This document shows positions 25,798 to 35,372 of a stretch of DNA of 64,000 nt, piece after piece. The translations under genes and the position numbers were made by a program. Within the stretch, counting starts at the first letter, position 1, and each line of letters begins with the position of its first letter. The notes beneath the pieces were generated by a model, which made no database searches, had not been told where the DNA came from, and saw only the letters and a program-made list of their open reading frames with translations. The stretch lies in contig JADCCN010000005.1 of NCBI GenBank assembly GCA_020252645.1, forward strand, positions 62,001-126,000. The letters run 5' to 3'. The DNA comes from Methylobacterium sp. (lineage in GTDB: Bacteria > Pseudomonadota > Alphaproteobacteria > Rhizobiales > Beijerinckiaceae).

Positions 25798-27750
25798 TTG
25801 TCATTTTTGACCGGCTCCGCCCTCGCGCGATGGAGCCCGAGGGCAGGAGACACGGCCATTCGTGAGGCGCCACCCCTTCCCCCGGCGAGCCCGGAGACCC
25901 GCAATGGCGATCCGTTCGCGGCTTTGAAGCGCGCGGCGGCAAGGCTGCCGCTCGGGCGCATCCTGACCATCCTGGGAGCCGGGCTCGCAGTGCTCGCGGC
26001 GGGCTGCGGCGTTCTCTTCGCGGGTCTGCTGCTCGCGCGCGACTTTTCCGCCGTGCCGGCGCAACTCAGCGCCAAGCTCGAACGCGAGGCCGGCGGCACG
26101 GTGCGGATCGGCAAGGCCGAATTGCGCTATTGGCCGCGTCCGCGGATCATTCTCGAGGATATTGCCTTCGAGCGGCGCGAGATTGGTCTCAGCATGACCG
26201 CGACGCGCGGAATCCTGCGCCTTCACCTGATGGATCTGATCGATGGTTCGGTGGATTCGCCGGATCTCATCCTGCAGAACGCCTTCGTGCAGCTGCCCTC
26301 CTCCAATCTTGACGCGAACTACGCCTCGCCGCGTCAGCTCACGGGGCTTCTGGAGGCTGTCACGGGCAGCTTCTCGGGGTTGAACCAGCTTTCGGGCGCC
26401 CGGATCACGCTTGATGGCGCGCGGGTGGCGGTGGGTGCCGAGGGCGATCCGCAGCGCCTGCTGCTGGAACCGGTGAATGCGCGGCTGCGCTACCGCGCGA
26501 ATGCGGGCCGGATCGATTTTGCCGCGCGTCGCGACACTCCTCACCGGCCGGTCGAGATTTCGGCCTCGTTGCCGACCAGGCGCGCCCTGCACGGCGGGGC
26601 CGCGCAATCGGCTTCCATCCATCTGTCCGGCTTCGGGTCGCGTGCGAGCTTCAACGGGACACTCAGGCGCAAGCCCGACCTGAGCCTTGAGGGCAATGTG
26701 GATGCCAGCATCCAGAATGAATTCGAGCGGTTGGTTGGCATCATGCTGAGCCGTGCCGATGGCAGCTCAGATCAGCCGACCCGCATCACCGGCTCCCTGG
26801 CCATGGACATGCAGGGCGGCGGCCTCGAAGCCCTGACCATCCGCCGGGCCGATGGCGCGCTGACGGGCATTGCCGCGATCCGCGAAAATGCCGGGCGCTG
26901 GAACATCTCGGCGACGCTCGCGGGCGATCTCGTCGATGGAACGGCGGCTTCAGCCTCGCTCCAGCGTCTACACACGACGGATGGCACCTGGTCGCACCGC
27001 GATTTCGACGTGAACCCGGCGCCGGCCATCGACCTCGATATCCGCCTCTCCACCAAGGCCTTCCGGCTCGGGAAGGTGGCGCTCGAGAACGCGGCCCTGT
27101 CGATCCTCACCCGGCGCGACCGGGCGGAATTCGCCATCAACGATGCCCGCTATGCCGGGGGGACGGTGAAGGCGCGCCTGTCGATGGTGCGCCGCGAGCG
27201 CGGCACGCAGGATGTCCGTCTGCAATTGGCCGCTGACAAGGTGGAGACCGAGACGGTCTTCGAGCAGGTTTTCGGCGCCACGCGCCTGCGGGGCCCGGCC
27301 CATTTCGTCCTTCAGGCCGAATCGAGCGGCGACAGCATCGCGGAGATCGCCGCGAATCTCGCCGGCACGGGCAGCGTCGAAATGCGCGGCGGCCAGGTTC
27401 TCGGCATGGATGCAAACCGGCTGATGAGCCGCACCGGGGATGCCCGGCCGGAGGCAGCGCTCGTGGCCGCGCTGGGCGGGCGGACGCCTTTCGACCAGGT
27501 CTCGATCCATTTCGCCATGCGCCAGGGGCGCGTCGAGCCGGTCGGCGCGACGCTGATGGCGCCGCGCATGACCGGCCAGCTGGAAGGCGCGATCGATCTT
27601 CCTGCCCAGCGGCATGACCTTTCGATCGTGCTGCGCCGACGGGAATCCCAGCCGCCCCTGCCAAGCGAGTTCTTCGCCTTCCGCATCGAGGGCCCGCTTT
27701 TCGCACCGCTGTTCCGGTCCGATCCGAGCCTGCTCGCGCGCCGCAGCTGA
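25798..27750 (+). CDS. AsmA-like inner-membrane protein
   Basis: 650 residues, one N-terminal helix (about 51-75, GRILTILGAGLAVLAAGCGV) followed by a long beta-rich periplasmic part. SAKLEREAGGTVRIGKAELR and a C-terminal AsmA_2-like portion (LAGTGSVEMRGGQVLGMDAN, then ...GQLEGAIDLPAQRHDLSI) fit the AsmA/TamB-related group linked to lipid transport or envelope assembly. It begins at a TTG (25798) with GAGGG upstream; another TTG at 25807 is possible. Confidence 0.75.
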   Translation: MSFLTGSALARWSPRAGDTAIREAPPLPPASPETRNGDPFAALKRAAARLPLGRILTILGAGLAVLAAGCGVLFAGLLLARDFSAVPAQLSAKLEREAGGTVRIGKAELRYWPRPRIILEDIAFERREIGLSMTATRGILRLHLMDLIDGSVDSPDLILQNAFVQLPSSNLDANYASPRQLTGLLEAVTGSFSGLNQLSGARITLDGARVAVGAEGDPQRLLLEPVNARLRYRANAGRIDFAARRDTPHRPVEISASLPTRRALHGGAAQSASIHLSGFGSRASFNGTLRRKPDLSLEGNVDASIQNEFERLVGIMLSRADGSSDQPTRITGSLAMDMQGGGLEALTIRRADGALTGIAAIRENAGRWNISATLAGDLVDGTAASASLQRLHTTDGTWSHRDFDVNPAPAIDLDIRLSTKAFRLGKVALENAALSILTRRDRAEFAINDARYAGGTVKARLSMVRRERGTQDVRLQLAADKVETETVFEQVFGATRLRGPAHFVLQAESSGDSIAEIAANLAGTGSVEMRGGQVLGMDANRLMSRTGDARPEAALVAALGGRTPFDQVSIHFAMRQGRVEPVGATLMAPRMTGQLEGAIDLPAQRHDLSIVLRRRESQPPLPSEFFAFRIEGPLFAPLFRSDPSLLARRS

Positions 27751-27871
27751 GGGAAGCGCAACGGCGGATTTCTTTCGCCCGCCGCGCGATTGGGGCTGGA
27801 CAGGCCCGCCTGCTTTTCCTAGAAACCGCGCACCGCACGGCAAGGCCCGAAAGGGATATGCCGCCAAGGTC

Positions 27872-27947
27872 GCCCGGGTAGCTCAGTTGGTAGAGCATGC
27901 GACTGAAAATCGCAGTGTCGCTGGTTCGATTCCGGCCCCGGGCACCA
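27872..27947 (+). tRNA. tRNA-Phe (GAA)
   Basis: A 76-nt cloverleaf with encoded CCA: acceptor GCCCGGG/CCCGGGC, D-arm AGCTCAGTTGGTAGAGC, anticodon loop CTGAAAA with GAA, T-arm GGTTCGATTCC. Nothing further is seen between it and 28126. Confidence 0.97.
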
Positions 27948-28126
27948 TTTCCCCCCTCATAGACGTTCTTCTTCATCTGCAAGCGTCTGAAAAATCGGGA
28001 TAAATCAAAGGTTATATGTCTAGGGATGTCCGCAAGCATCCGTTTTCCCGCGCTTGAAGCCAACCGATTTGTCGGTCAAAATATCTTTTCGAAAGAGGCT
28101 ACCAACCAATCCGGCAACAAGCTGCC

Positions 28127-29395
28127 ATGCGCAGCATGGATCGATGCCTGCCTGAGGATGGTGAATTGAAATTGCCTGTTCATGCCGCGGCTGGTCTCCG
28201 GCTTGCCCTTTGTGTGGGAGCGGGGCTCGCATGCGCAGCCGGCGCCGACGCGCATTATCCTATCGTCGGCTCCGGGCAGGACCAGTGCTTCAGCGAGCGC
28301 GGCGCGATCATCGATTGCCCGATTGCGGGCCGGCCGCTTCGGGGGCAGGATGCGCAACATCCGGGCAATCGCCCGCGTTACCGCGACAATGGCGACGGTA
28401 CGGTCAGCGATCCGGTTACCGGCCTGGTCTGGGCAAAGGCTGCCAGCGCCCCGCTGGCCTTTGCCGAGATCGAACCTTACGCCCGGAAAAGCCGCCTTGG
28501 CGGGCATGATGACTGGCGCGTGCCAAACATCCGGGAACTCTACTCGCTGATCGATTATCGCGGGGGCTATTCGGGTGATCCGGCGACCTCGCGCCCCTAT
28601 ATGGACCTCTCCGCCTTCGATTTCGCCTATGCCCCCGGGACGGGCCTTGGCGACGCGGCGCAAAGGCGCAGGCCGATCGACGTGCAGGAATGGAGCGCGA
28701 CACGGTACGTCGGCCGGACCATGGGACGGGACGACACCGTATTCGGCGTCAATTTCGCCGATGGCCGCATCAAGGGCTATCCGATGATGGATCCCATGAA
28801 CCGGATGCGCAGCCTGAACAGGCTTGCGGTCCGCCTGGTGCGTGGTCCGCCCTACGGCCAGAACGACTTCGAAGCCCGTCGCGAATCGGTCATGGATCGG
28901 GCGACGCGGCTTGAATGGCAGCGGCGCGAGGATGGAAGCGCGCGCAGTTGGGGCGATGCGCTGGCCTATTGCTCTGCCCTGTCGCGTGAAGGCGGCTCCG
29001 AATGGCGGCTTCCGACGGCGAAGGAACTCCATTCGATCGTCGACTATACCCGCATCCCGGCGATTGATCCGCTGTTCGAGATCAGCGACCCCCGCATCTA
29101 CCTGTGGTCGTCCACGACGCATCTCGAAGGGCCGCCGCCCGCTACGGAACCCAACCGCGCTTTTTCCCGAACGGGAGAGCTTGCGGTCTACGCCGCCATC
29201 GGACCAGCAATGGGCTTCATGGAAATTCCGCCGGGATCGGGACAAAGGCGCTGGGTCGATGTGCACGGAGCGGGCGCGATGCGCAGCGACCCCAAGACTG
29301 CGACGCCGGGCGCTTTCCCGAACGGTTTCGGACCCCAGGGGGACGACATCCGCGGGCATAACCATGTCTTGTGCGTGCGCGATTGGAAGCCCTGA
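28127..29395 (+). CDS. Secreted DUF1566 (Lcl C-terminal) double-domain protein
   Basis: 422 residues. A signal-peptide-like stretch (LRLALCVGAGLACAAGADAH) is followed by two copies of the DUF1566 pattern. Copy 1: RYRDNGDGTVSDPVTGLVWA, GHDDWRVPNIRELYSLIDYR. Copy 2: ESVMDRATRLEWQRREDGSA, SEWRLPTAKELHSIVDY and YLWSSTTHLEG. The final CVRDWKP is also typical. The fold is related to C-type-lectin/FGE-like surface proteins; function is unknown. Confidence 0.8.
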   Translation: MRSMDRCLPEDGELKLPVHAAAGLRLALCVGAGLACAAGADAHYPIVGSGQDQCFSERGAIIDCPIAGRPLRGQDAQHPGNRPRYRDNGDGTVSDPVTGLVWAKAASAPLAFAEIEPYARKSRLGGHDDWRVPNIRELYSLIDYRGGYSGDPATSRPYMDLSAFDFAYAPGTGLGDAAQRRRPIDVQEWSATRYVGRTMGRDDTVFGVNFADGRIKGYPMMDPMNRMRSLNRLAVRLVRGPPYGQNDFEARRESVMDRATRLEWQRREDGSARSWGDALAYCSALSREGGSEWRLPTAKELHSIVDYTRIPAIDPLFEISDPRIYLWSSTTHLEGPPPATEPNRAFSRTGELAVYAAIGPAMGFMEIPPGSGQRRWVDVHGAGAMRSDPKTATPGAFPNGFGPQGDDIRGHNHVLCVRDWKP

Positions 29396-29467
29396 CGGCG
29401 ATCGGTGACGCGGTCGCATCGCCGCCCGCTTTTCTTCGCCGGTTATTGATTTTCAAGACTGGAGAAG

Positions 29468-30493
29468 ATGGAAACCATGTCGGAAATCCTGATCTATGGC
29501 GCTGCGGGATATACCGGCCGGCTTTGCGCGGAGGAGTTCGTGGCGGCCGGAATGCGGCCCATCCTGGGCGGGCGCGATGAGGCGGTGCGCGCGCTGGCCA
29601 CACGCCTCTACCTCAAGGCGGCAGTGTTTGACCTGAACGACCCGCGCGAGATCGAGCGGCAGTTGAAGGGGGTGCGCCTTTTGCTGAACCTTGCCGGTCA
29701 TTTCCTCACGACCCAGAAGCGCCTCATCGAAGCCTGCCTCGCTTCCGGCACCCATTATGTCGACCTTGCGGGCGAGGTGGAGGACACTTCCAGCGCTTTC
29801 GCCTTTGACGAACGTGCCCGCCGGGCGAAGATCATGATCATGCCCGGCGCCGGCTTCAATGTCGCGCCCTCCGATATCGCGGCGGGGATCGCAAAGAAGA
29901 GGTTGCCGGATGCGAACCACCTGGTGATCGCGCTCGCCACCGATGGCGGGGTATCGCGCGGCACCCTCAAGGGCATGCTGGCGCATATCGAGCATCCCGG
30001 GCATCGCCGGGTCGGCGGCGCTCTGGTCGCGGCCCGGCCAGCCGAAACGGAACTGGACTTCGAGGTCGCAGGCAAGAAGTTCCGCGCGGTTTACGATCCG
30101 TGGCTCGGGGACCTCTTTACCGCAGGGGTCTCGACCGGCATCCCGAACATCTCGACCTATTCTGTCCTTCCATGGCTCGCGGTCGCGATGATGAAGGGGC
30201 GGCTGCTTTGGCTGCGTGATCTGATCCTGAACCACTTGCTGCCACTTCTGCCAGAAGGCTCATCCCCGCGACAGCTGCGCGACGGCAGGACCTATATCCT
30301 TGCGATCGCATCCAACGGCAAAACCGAGGTGCGGGTTGCGTTGATGGGACCGGAAGCCTACCGGTTCACCGTGCTCTGTCTTCGAGAGATCACGCGCGCG
30401 GTGCTGGCGGGACGCTGGTCCCCGGGCTTTCAAACCCCGGCCCTCTACGGGAGGGAACTTCTGGAAGGCGTGGAGGGGGTGACATGGGCCTGA
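29468..30493 (+). CDS. Saccharopine dehydrogenase-like NAD(P)-binding protein
   Basis: 341 residues. The N-terminal Rossmann loop is ILIYGAAGYTGRLCAEEFVA, followed by LLLNLAGHFLTTQKRLIEAC, SGTHYVDLAGEV and MPGAGFNVAPSDIAA. This matches the saccharopine dehydrogenase/trans-acting enoyl reductase family, members of which act in lipid or polyketide reduction. Substrate is unknown. A second ATG at 29477 is also possible. Confidence 0.82.
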   Translation: METMSEILIYGAAGYTGRLCAEEFVAAGMRPILGGRDEAVRALATRLYLKAAVFDLNDPREIERQLKGVRLLLNLAGHFLTTQKRLIEACLASGTHYVDLAGEVEDTSSAFAFDERARRAKIMIMPGAGFNVAPSDIAAGIAKKRLPDANHLVIALATDGGVSRGTLKGMLAHIEHPGHRRVGGALVAARPAETELDFEVAGKKFRAVYDPWLGDLFTAGVSTGIPNISTYSVLPWLAVAMMKGRLLWLRDLILNHLLPLLPEGSSPRQLRDGRTYILAIASNGKTEVRVALMGPEAYRFTVLCLREITRAVLAGRWSPGFQTPALYGRELLEGVEGVTWA

Positions 30494-30647
30494 GACGGTT
30501 CGGCGAGACGCGCATCGGCTGGCGGGCGAGGAAGAAGAGCCCGGTGCCTGGCCTCGCCTGGCGGCGAGCAATTTGCGGCGAAAGCGAGCGCCAATCCCGG
30601 TTGACTCGGAACCCATTCGCGGCATGCCAATCCAGCCGCACGGCCTT
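30494..30647. other. Intergenic, no gene seen
   Basis: Spacer between the reductase gene and a family B element; no ORF with family character, no hairpin other than the element that follows. Confidence 0.5.
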
Positions 30648-30757
30648 GAAGCATTTTTTCGAAGAAGTGGATACCGGTTGATCTAAAGAAAATGCGAACA
30701 ATAACAAAAACATGGAGAGCGGTCGATCTCATTCATTCAGATCGAATTTCGCTCTCA
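30648..30757 (+). repeat. Family B element
   Basis: GAAGCATTTTTTCGAAGAAG, TGGATACCGGTTGATCTAAA, GAAAATGCG, then AGAGCGGTCGATCTCATTCA and ATCGAATTTCGCTCT. It sits between convergent genes. Confidence 0.8.
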
Positions 30758-30794
30758 GTTTTCAGGCAAGCGACGGGCGGATGCGCCCGTGCCG

Positions 30795-31940
30795 TCATGC
30801 ACCCATGAGGGCACGGTCGAGATCCTTGTAGAGGTCCTCGATATCCTCGATGCCGGCAGAGAGGCGCAGCAGGTCACGCGGGCACGGCGTATCCGGCCCC
30901 TCGATGGAGGCGCGATGCTCGATCAGGCTCTCCACGCCACCAAGCGAAGTGGCCCGCTTCCAGAGCTTCACCCTCGCCGCCGCCGCGATGGCAGCCTCCT
31001 CTCCCGCGCGCACGCGGATCGACAGCATGCCGCCGAAGCCGCCCTTCATCTGCCTTTTGGCAATGGCATGGCCGGGATGGCTCTCGAGCCCGGGATACAG
31101 CACTTCGAGAACCTGAGGATGGTTCGCGAAACGCCGGGCCAGTTCCATCGCATTCCGGCAGGCCGCTTCCACGCGCAGCGCGAGCGTGCGCATGCCGCGG
31201 ATGAGCAGGAAAGCCTCGAACGGCCCGAGGATCAGCCCCATCGCGGCGCGATTGCGCTGGATGCGCGCCCAGAAATCATCGACCGCGTTGGTGGCGAGCG
31301 CGCCCGCGAGCACATCCGAATGGCCGTTGAGGTATTTCGTGGCGGCGTGCATCACGAGATCGGCGCCGAATTCCAGCGGGCGCGTGAGAAGCGGCGTCGC
31401 ACAGGTTGAATCGACCGCGAAGCGCGCGCCATGCCCGCCCGCGATCCGCGAGATACCCTCAAGATCGCTGATCGACCAGAGCGGGTTCGCCGGCGTCTCG
31501 GCCCAGATGAGCTTTGTCTGGCCCGGACGCATCGCCGCTTCCACGGCGGCAAGGTCGGTCATGTCCACGAAGGTGGTCTCGAGGCCCCAGCGCGCGGCAT
31601 CCTTCATCAGCCAACCGCGCAAGGCCCAGTACATCACGCGCGGCGCGACGATGTGGTCGCCGGGCTGGAGCGCGAGGAAAACCGCGACCGCCGAGGACAT
31701 GCCGGAGCCGAACACGAAAGCCGCCCGCGCCTGCTCCAGCGCCGCGATCATGCCTTCCGCCTCTCGGATGGTCTCGTTATCCGGCCGGCCATAGACATTG
31801 CCGGTGCGATAAAGGTTGTCCGGATCGCGGATAAAGGTGGTCGCGACATGGATCGGCGGCACCACCGCGCGGCTCGGCGCATCCACCTTGCCCATCGCCT
31901 GCGCGATCTGGCTGCGGATGGTCCAGTCGGAATGGGTCAC
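30795..31940 (-). CDS. Cystathionine gamma-synthase family PLP enzyme
   Basis: 381 residues of the Cys/Met-metabolism PLP family. The PLP lysine is Lys202 in MHAATKYLNGHSDVLAGA; VYGRPDNETIREAEGMIAAL and FGSGMSSA are the usual phosphate-binding and N-terminal motifs; AETPANPLWSISDLEGI is the aspartate/PLP region. The active-site Tyr region reads APRVMYWALRGWL instead of the usual YGGT, so the exact reaction (MetB, MetC or related lyase) is not decided. Single gene. Confidence 0.85.
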   Translation of the reverse strand: MTHSDWTIRSQIAQAMGKVDAPSRAVVPPIHVATTFIRDPDNLYRTGNVYGRPDNETIREAEGMIAALEQARAAFVFGSGMSSAVAVFLALQPGDHIVAPRVMYWALRGWLMKDAARWGLETTFVDMTDLAAVEAAMRPGQTKLIWAETPANPLWSISDLEGISRIAGGHGARFAVDSTCATPLLTRPLEFGADLVMHAATKYLNGHSDVLAGALATNAVDDFWARIQRNRAAMGLILGPFEAFLLIRGMRTLALRVEAACRNAMELARRFANHPQVLEVLYPGLESHPGHAIAKRQMKGGFGGMLSIRVRAGEEAAIAAAARVKLWKRATSLGGVESLIEHRASIEGPDTPCPRDLLRLSAGIEDIEDLYKDLDRALMGA

Positions 31941-31971
31941 GGCGCTGCTTCCTCGATCAAGAACGGGGGCT

Positions 31972-32076
31972 GAAGCATTTTTTCGAAGAAGTGGATACCG
32001 GTTCTTCGAAACAAAATACGGTAAATCAAGAGCTTAGAGCGGTCAACCTCATTCATTCAGATCGAATTTCGCTCTA
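31972..32076 (+). repeat. Family B element
   Basis: Same layout as the copy at 30648, with TTCTTCGAA pairing to TTCGAAGAA, an internal TTAGAGCGG unit, and a right TA shared with family A copy 5. Confidence 0.82.
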
Positions 32077-32178
32077 GAGCATGATGTGTTCAGACGGACG
32101 CACATCATGCTCTTCTCTTATTATTATCGCATGCTTTTTTGTGAAAAACCGGATTCCACTTTTTCACAGCATGCTCTA
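32075..32178 (+). repeat. Family A element, copy 5
   Basis: TA-flanked, same orientation as copy 1; TTCTCTTATTATTATC replaces TTATCTTATTATTATC in the linker. Lies between a family B copy and the end of yacG. Confidence 0.9.
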
Positions 32179-32248
32179 AAGCCGCAGAATAGCGGCAGGG
32201 TCGGCGGCAAGGCGAGTGAATTTTTCTTTGTACCTTGCGCGGTGAGGT

Positions 32249-32455
32249 TCAGTGCTCGTCGCCGCCCTTCTCGTGGGATGGCAGCGGCTCCTCCTCGGCG
32301 GGAAGCGCATATTGCCCGCCGAGCCAGCGGTTGAGATCGACATCGGCACAACGCCTGGAGCAGAATGGCCGGAAGGCCTCCGTTGTTGGCTTCGAGCAGA
32401 TCGGGCAACGCGAGAGGCGCTGCACCTTCGCATCCGGCCGGTCTTCCGCCGCCAT
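32249..32455 (-). CDS. yacG: YacG, zinc-ribbon DNA gyrase inhibitor family
   Basis: 68 residues. The four zinc cysteines are Cys17, Cys20, Cys32 and Cys36 ([20 protein letters not shown]), followed by [17 protein letters not shown], the family signature. In E. coli YacG binds GyrB and inhibits gyrase. It ends the maf-SDR-AKR-yacG operon, 7 bases after the aldo/keto reductase. The ATG at 32455 gives normal family length; a longer upstream frame would overlap the reductase. Confidence 0.9.
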   Translation of the reverse strand: MAAEDRPDAKVQRLSRCPICSKPTTEAFRPFCSRRCADVDLNRWLGGQYALPAEEEPLPSHEKGGDEH

Positions 32456-32462
32456 GGCGCCC

Positions 32463-33518
32463 TCACGGAGCCGTGTTGCCGCGCCGCTGATGCACGGCGT
32501 CGATCTTCTCTTGGATCTCCTTCGGCAGGCGCACATGGCCGGCCGCGATGGCGATCTTCAGCTGCGCCATCGTGGTCGCCCCGATGATGGTCGAGGTGAG
32601 GAACGGCTTGTCGAGCGTGAAGGCGATCGCGAAGGTCGCGGGGTCGAGGCCGGCCTCGCTGGCGATGGCCAGGTAATCGCGCACGGCGTCATCCGTGCCC
32701 GGCTTCTCGTAGCGCTGGCCGCGATTGAAGAGCGTGGTGCGCGCGCCGGCCGGGCGAGCGCCATCAAGATATTTTCCGGTGAGATAGCCCTGCCCCAAGG
32801 CCGAATAGCAGAGCAGCCCCACATCCTCGCGCAGGCCGATTTCGGCAAGACCGGTCTCGTAGGTGCGGTTCAGCAGGTTATAGGCGTTCTGGATGCTCGC
32901 GACGCGTGGCAGACCCTTCGCCTCGCTTTCCGCCAGAAAGCGCATGGTGCCCCATGGGCTCTCGTTCGAGAGGCCGATATGGCGCACCTTGCCTTCCCTC
33001 ACGAAGGTCTGGAGCGTTTCGAGCTGCATGGCGATCGGCGTTTCGTCGGCGGCCGGGCGAAAGGCCTCCGCATCGAAGCGCGTGGGGTTCGAGCCCCAGG
33101 CGATCGGGCGCTCCGGAAAATGCAGCTGATAGAGATCGACGTAATCCGTCTTAAGGTTGCGCAGCGAGCGCTCCAGCGCAAAGCGCATCTGGGCGGGCGT
33201 GAGGCGGCTTTTCGAACCGTCTTCGCGGAACCAGTCCATGTCCGACCGGCCGACCACCTTGGTCGCGAGGATGACCTTGTCGCGGTTCTTCCGCGCCCTG
33301 AACCAGGTGCCGATGATCTTCTCGGTCGAGCCTTGCGTCTCCGGCTTGGGCGGAATGGAATAGAGTTCGGCGGTGTCGAAGAAATTCACGCCCTGATCGA
33401 GCGCGTAATCCATCTGCTCATGCCCCTCGGCCTCGGTATTCTGCTGCCCCCAGGTCATCGTGCCGAGGCAGATGACGGGAACCTTGAGGCCGGTGCGGCC
33501 AAGCGGACGGTGCTCCAT
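32463..33518 (-). CDS. NADP(H)-dependent aldo/keto reductase (Tas-like)
   Basis: 351 residues, TIM-barrel [38 protein letters not shown] (Asp and Tyr of the tetrad), LATKVVG (Lys) and [10 protein letters not shown] (His region) are visible, and [11 protein letters not shown] and [14 protein letters not shown] are typical of the Tas subfamily. The physiological substrate is not evident. Co-transcribed with an SDR, maf and yacG. Confidence 0.9.
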   Translation of the reverse strand: MEHRPLGRTGLKVPVICLGTMTWGQQNTEAEGHEQMDYALDQGVNFFDTAELYSIPPKPETQGSTEKIIGTWFRARKNRDKVILATKVVGRSDMDWFREDGSKSRLTPAQMRFALERSLRNLKTDYVDLYQLHFPERPIAWGSNPTRFDAEAFRPAADETPIAMQLETLQTFVREGKVRHIGLSNESPWGTMRFLAESEAKGLPRVASIQNAYNLLNRTYETGLAEIGLREDVGLLCYSALGQGYLTGKYLDGARPAGARTTLFNRGQRYEKPGTDDAVRDYLAIASEAGLDPATFAIAFTLDKPFLTSTIIGATTMAQLKIAIAAGHVRLPKEIQEKIDAVHQRRGNTAP

Positions 33519-33544
33519 GACGGAATCCTTCGGACGTGTTGACG

Positions 33545-34360
33545 TTAGGAGATTTTCAGCGTGACGCCGCCATCGACCAGCAATTCGATGCCGGTGATGT
33601 AGCGGCTTTCGGAGGAAGCGAGGAACACGGCCGCATTCGCGACATCGAATGCATCACCCATATGCCCCATGGGCACCTGCGCGTCGCGTGCTCGCCACAT
33701 CGCCTCGACATCGCCATCCGCATAGGTCTTGGCGAGCCCCGCGGAGCGCTCGACCATCGGCGTCTTCATCAGGCCGGGAAGGATGGCGTTCACGCGGATC
33801 TTCTGTGCGGCATATTGCGCCGCCGTGGTGCGCGTCAGGTGGTTCAGCCCGGCCTTGGTCGCGGAATAGCTCGCATAGCGAATGCCGGTATAGCGCAGGC
33901 TCGCGATGGAGGAGATGTTGATGATGGAACCGCCCTCGCCCCGCTCGGCAAACTGGCCCAGCATCACCGGAATGACGTGCTTCATCGCGAGGAACACGGA
34001 TTTCAGGTTGACCGCAAACACGCGATCCCATTCCGCCTCCGGCAGCTCCACCACGCCGCCAACCTCGGCAATGCCGACATTGTTGTCGAGCACGTCGATC
34101 CGGCCATGGCGCCCGGCGATGTCGGTCACCAGCGCCTCGATCTCGGCGGATTTCGTGACGTCGCAGCGATGCGCCTCGGCTTTTCCACCGGCTTCCGCAA
34201 TGAGATGAGCGGTTTCCTCGGCGGCCGCGAGATTGAGATCGGCGGCGATGACCGTTGCGCCTTCCTGGGCGAAGCGGAAGGCGGTTGCCTTGCCGTTGCC
34301 CCAACCGGGCCCGGATGACCCTGCGCCCATCACGAGGGCAATGCTGTTTGGAAGCCGCAT
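33545..34360 (-). CDS. Short-chain dehydrogenase/reductase
   Basis: 271 residues, classical SDR. The cofactor loop is LVMGAGSSGPGWGNGKATAF, the NNxG motif reads DNNVGIAEVGG, and the catalytic residues lie in IINISSIAS and YASYSATKAGL (Ser, Tyr, Lys). ADL after strand 2 suggests NAD rather than NADP. It starts 3 bases after maf ends, and is followed by the aldo/keto reductase. Confidence 0.9.
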   Translation of the reverse strand: MRLPNSIALVMGAGSSGPGWGNGKATAFRFAQEGATVIAADLNLAAAEETAHLIAEAGGKAEAHRCDVTKSAEIEALVTDIAGRHGRIDVLDNNVGIAEVGGVVELPEAEWDRVFAVNLKSVFLAMKHVIPVMLGQFAERGEGGSIINISSIASLRYTGIRYASYSATKAGLNHLTRTTAAQYAAQKIRVNAILPGLMKTPMVERSAGLAKTYADGDVEAMWRARDAQVPMGHMGDAFDVANAAVFLASSESRYITGIELLVDGGVTLKIS

Positions 34361-34363
34361 GAC

Positions 34364-35029
34364 CTAAACACTCCGCAGGGTAAGCCAGTTGAGATGGACC
34401 GGATAGCCGAGCCCGGTCAGCAAAGCGACCGTCTCGTAGAGCGGCAGGCCGACAACGGCCGAATAGGAGCCGATCAGCTTCGTCACGAAGGCGCCTGCAA
34501 TGCCCTGGATGGCATAGCCCCCGGCCTTGCCGCGCCATTCGCCCGAGGCGAGGTAGGCATCGAGTTCCTCGGCGGAGATGCGCTTGAAGCGCACGCGGGC
34601 CTCGACAAGCCGCTGCCCCTGCCTTCCTGAAGGCAATTGCACGACGATGCTGGTATAGACCCGATGCGCGCGGCCGGAGAGCATGCGCAGGCAGGTCGCT
34701 GCCACTTCCACCGTTTCGGCCTTGGGCAGGATGCTCGCGCCCAGCGCCACCACGGTATCCGCCGCGAGAATGACGCTCTGCGCGCGCGGAGCATCATGCG
34801 CCACGATGCGCCGGGCCGCGTCCGCCTTCTCGCGCGCCATCCGTTCGACATAAACGCGCGGACGCTCGCGACTGCGCGGCGTTTCGTCGATCAGGGTCGC
34901 GACCACATCGTCCGGCGTCAGCCCGATCTGGTCGAGAAGCTGGAACCGGCGCGGCGAGGCCGAAGCCAGCAGCAGGCGCGGAGGCGCGGGGTTCGTCACG
35001 TCGATCCTCGTGAGGCGCAAGCCGGGCAT
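34364..35029 (-). CDS. Maf-family nucleoside triphosphate pyrophosphatase
   Basis: 221 residues. LLLASASPRRFQLLDQIGL near 19-37 and VILAADTVVALG (catalytic Asp) are Maf signatures, with GYAIQGIAGAFVTKLIGSYS near the C-terminus. Maf proteins hydrolyse non-canonical or dTTP/UTP nucleotides. First gene of the operon ending in yacG. A GTG at codon 12 could be the true start; the extra N-terminal residues are not diagnostic. Confidence 0.9.
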   Translation of the reverse strand: MPGLRLTRIDVTNPAPPRLLLASASPRRFQLLDQIGLTPDDVVATLIDETPRSRERPRVYVERMAREKADAARRIVAHDAPRAQSVILAADTVVALGASILPKAETVEVAATCLRMLSGRAHRVYTSIVVQLPSGRQGQRLVEARVRFKRISAEELDAYLASGEWRGKAGGYAIQGIAGAFVTKLIGSYSAVVGLPLYETVALLTGLGYPVHLNWLTLRSV

Positions 35030-35372
35030 GGAGCCCGCTTCATCGGAAGAACGTCACATTCGCCGCCCGGCGCGGCTTGTCAACGCCGAAACCCGCAAAA
35101 GGAGCCGCGCAACAGGACGATGGCTCGCCTACCGGGGCGCTGGACCTTGTAGCCTGCCCGGATTTCGACGTGCATTTCCCGCTGGAGCGCGTGCATTTCT
35201 CGCTGAAGCGCGGGTGAGGAATCCGCGCGCCTTCGCAAAGCTCGGGGCGGATGTGACAAAATGCATCCTTTCGGATTTCAGCCATGGTATCCACCCGAAT
35301 GGTGTGGTGGAAAGGCTGCGGTTGGCCGTCGCGTTTCAGCGGCCGGCCCCGAGTCATTCCGGAGGTTTCGAC
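35030..35372. other. Intergenic region maf / SDR
   Basis: Divergent promoter region with no supported gene. It includes a tandem near-repeat of CGTGCATTTCCCGCTGGAGCG (about 35168-35211). infA, often upstream of maf in this order, is not here. Confidence 0.5.
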
